From: Streptomyces sp. NRRL F-5123
GTDB lineage: Bacteria; Actinomycetota; Actinomycetes; Streptomycetales; Streptomycetaceae
DNA: 64,000 bases
Assembly (NCBI RefSeq): GCF_000721495.1
Contig: NZ_JOHY01000049.1
Location: forward strand, 20,350-84,349
Direction of reading: 5' to 3'
The notes beneath the pieces were generated by a model. It searched no databases and was not told the origin of the DNA. It saw only the letters and a program-made list of their open reading frames with translations. The position numbers and the translations under genes were made by a program. Below, piece after piece: positions 62,902 through 64,000 of this stretch (positions are counted from its first letter, which is position 1; each line of letters opens with the position of its first letter).

Positions 62902-63594
62902 CTACGCCTGCGGTGGGCGCAGTTCGGCGAAGTGGCGGTCCGCGGTGCGCCAGGTGCGGGCCGTGGTCCAGCCGGCGGCGCCGGCGGTACGGCACAGGGC
63001 CGCGGGGCCGAGGCGGGCCCAAGGGAAGGGGGCGCCGAGGTCGCCGCGGCCGCCGTCGAGGCGGACCTCGCAGCGCTCGTCCACCTCCACCGGGGCCGCC
63101 TCGGCGACCAGCCGGCCGCCGGGCGCGAGGAGTTCGGCGACACGGGCGAGCAGCGCCGCGGGGTCGCCACCGATGCCGATGTTGCCGTCCAGCAGCAGGG
63201 CGGTGGCCCAGCGGCCCTCCCCCGGCAGCGGGTGGAAGACGGAGCGGCAGAGCGCGGCGCCGCCGCGCAGCACCGCCCGGTGCACCGCAGCGGAGCTGAC
63301 GTCCACCCCCAGCGCCCGGTGGCCGCGCCCGGCGAGCGCGGCCACCAGCCGGCCGGGCCCGCAGCCGATGTCCAGGACGGCACCCCGGCAGCGGGCCAGC
63401 ACGCTCTCGTCGGCGGCGTCCGCGTCCGCGAGCCACCGCTCGACCTCCAGCGGCAGCAGCCACCCGTCCCGCCGCCGCAGGAACAGCGGCCCCCCGCCGG
63501 CCCGCAACGCCCGCGCGTACGCGTCCTCCCCCCACGCCCCGCCGCCGACCCCCCGCACCCCCACGACAACGCTCCCGTTTCCCCCTGCCGTCAC
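62902..63594 (-). CDS. Class I SAM-dependent methyltransferase-like protein
   Basis: This 230-residue protein has motif I VLDIGCGPGRLVAALA near residue 77, an acidic residue after the second strand (ALGVDVSS), LLLDGNIGIGGD at the motif IV position and LLAPGGRLVAEA as the post-motif. That is a complete Rossmann-type SAM-binding fold, so a methyltransferase is likely, substrate unknown. GTG 63594 is used; upstream GTG 63600 is equally possible. The open frame continues upstream through the 189-bp repeats but there has no protein-like composition. Confidence 0.83.
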   Translation of the reverse strand: MTAGGNGSVVVGVRGVGGGAWGEDAYARALRAGGGPLFLRRRDGWLLPLEVERWLADADAADESVLARCRGAVLDIGCGPGRLVAALAGRGHRALGVDVSSAAVHRAVLRGGAALCRSVFHPLPGEGRWATALLLDGNIGIGGDPAALLARVAELLAPGGRLVAEAAPVEVDERCEVRLDGGRGDLGAPFPWARLGPAALCRTAGAAGWTTARTWRTADRHFAELRPPQA

Positions 63595-63633
63595 CGCCAC
63601 AGCCCCCCACGGTCCCCGTCCGCCCCCGCCACC

Positions 63634-64000
63634 CGCCCGGCAACCCCGGGCCCCGCAACGTCCGACCTGCACCCTCCACGCACCTGGCCAGGCCCCACCG
63701 CACACCCAGCAGCCCCGGGCCCCGTACCGCCCGCAGCGGGCCCGGACCACGCGGCATCCGGCCCACACCCCCCAGACGGAACCGGCAAACCGTCCGGCCG
63801 AACCTGCCCAAGCTCCACCGCACGCCCGGCAACCCCGGGCCCCGCAACGTCCGACCTGCACCCTCCACGCACCTGGCCAGGCCCCGCCGCACACCCGGCA
63901 GCCCCGGGCCCCCCACCGCCCGCAGCGGGCCCGGACCACGCGGCATCCGGCCCACACCCCCCAGACGGAACCGGCAAACCGTCCGGCCGAACCTGCCCAA
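63634..64000. repeat. 189-bp tandem repeat, two copies reaching the window edge
   Basis: The segment beginning CGCCCGGCAACCCCGGG recurs exactly 189 bp later; CCCCGCAACG, for example, is at 63651 and 63840. The second copy runs off the right edge. Each copy contains a degenerate half-repeat (CACACCCAGCAGCCCCGGG against CACGCCCGGCAACCCCGGG). The 189-bp period is a multiple of three, so frames stay open on the minus strand, but they give only Cys/Gly/Arg/Trp-rich, unlikely peptides. I see no gene in it. Confidence 0.85.

Noticed and set aside
1..64000. CRISPR arrays, tRNA or rRNA genes, insertion sequences
   Set aside because: I saw no spaced identical repeats of CRISPR type, no cloverleaf sequences and no transposase or terminal inverted repeats. 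The tandem repeats present are directly adjacent units.

Overview
The window is very GC-rich, with codon-third-position G/C bias, GTG starts, many 1-14 nt gene overlaps, giant modular PKS genes and a CvnA-D conservon. All of this points to a streptomycete or close relative. About 54 kb (1 to ~54165) is one hybrid PKS/NRPS secondary-metabolite region that continues past the left edge. The last ~10 kb (54422-64000) looks like ordinary chromosome.

Layout. (a) 1-8588, minus strand: a tightly coupled operon encoding a transglutaminase-like protein, an AurF-like diiron oxygenase, a carrier protein, an aminoacyl-tRNA-synthetase-like amino acid:[carrier protein] ligase, a nitronate-monooxygenase-family enzyme, an alpha/beta hydrolase, a second carrier protein and a PPTase. 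A KS-AT-DH PKS follows and is cut by the window edge. (b) 8928-16616, plus strand: a PKS module with intact KS and ACP but dead AT and DH, then a Cy-A-PCP NRPS with a cysteine-like code. (c) 16677-19208: a DrrAB-type ABC exporter and a divergent TetR regulator. (d) 19318-41220, minus strand: PKS genes reading KS-AT-ACP, KS-AT0-AT-KR0-ACP, KS-AT-DH-ER-KR-ACP, then a separate KS-AT-DH-ER-KR-ACP protein. As written, the KS of the third module is frameshifted and the KS of the fourth lacks ~53 residues. (e) 41297-47275: an Sfp-type PPTase, then the classic pyrrolyl-carrier set (FAD halogenase, PCP, proline A domain, prolyl-PCP dehydrogenase) and a type II thioesterase. (f) 47673-54165: a GAF protein, then an operon of KS-ACP without AT, a lone A domain and an FAD oxidoreductase.

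How the genes may work together (inference). Proline is activated, oxidised to pyrrolyl-2-carboxyl-S-PCP, chlorinated, and extended by PKS modules of malonyl then methylmalonyl type. The divergent operon at 1-8588 appears to build an unusual amino-acid-derived unit on its own carrier protein. It shares a promoter region with the AT-dead PKS module, which passes its chain to the thiazoline-forming NRPS. No integrated thioesterase is present in the window.

Promoter regions at ~8.8 kb, ~46.5 kb and ~47.4 kb share a TAGGGGT-like heptamer repeated every 11 bp. In each case it abuts a -35 position and is followed 17-18 nt later by TAGNGY. This looks like one pathway-specific regulon whose regulator is not encoded in the window.
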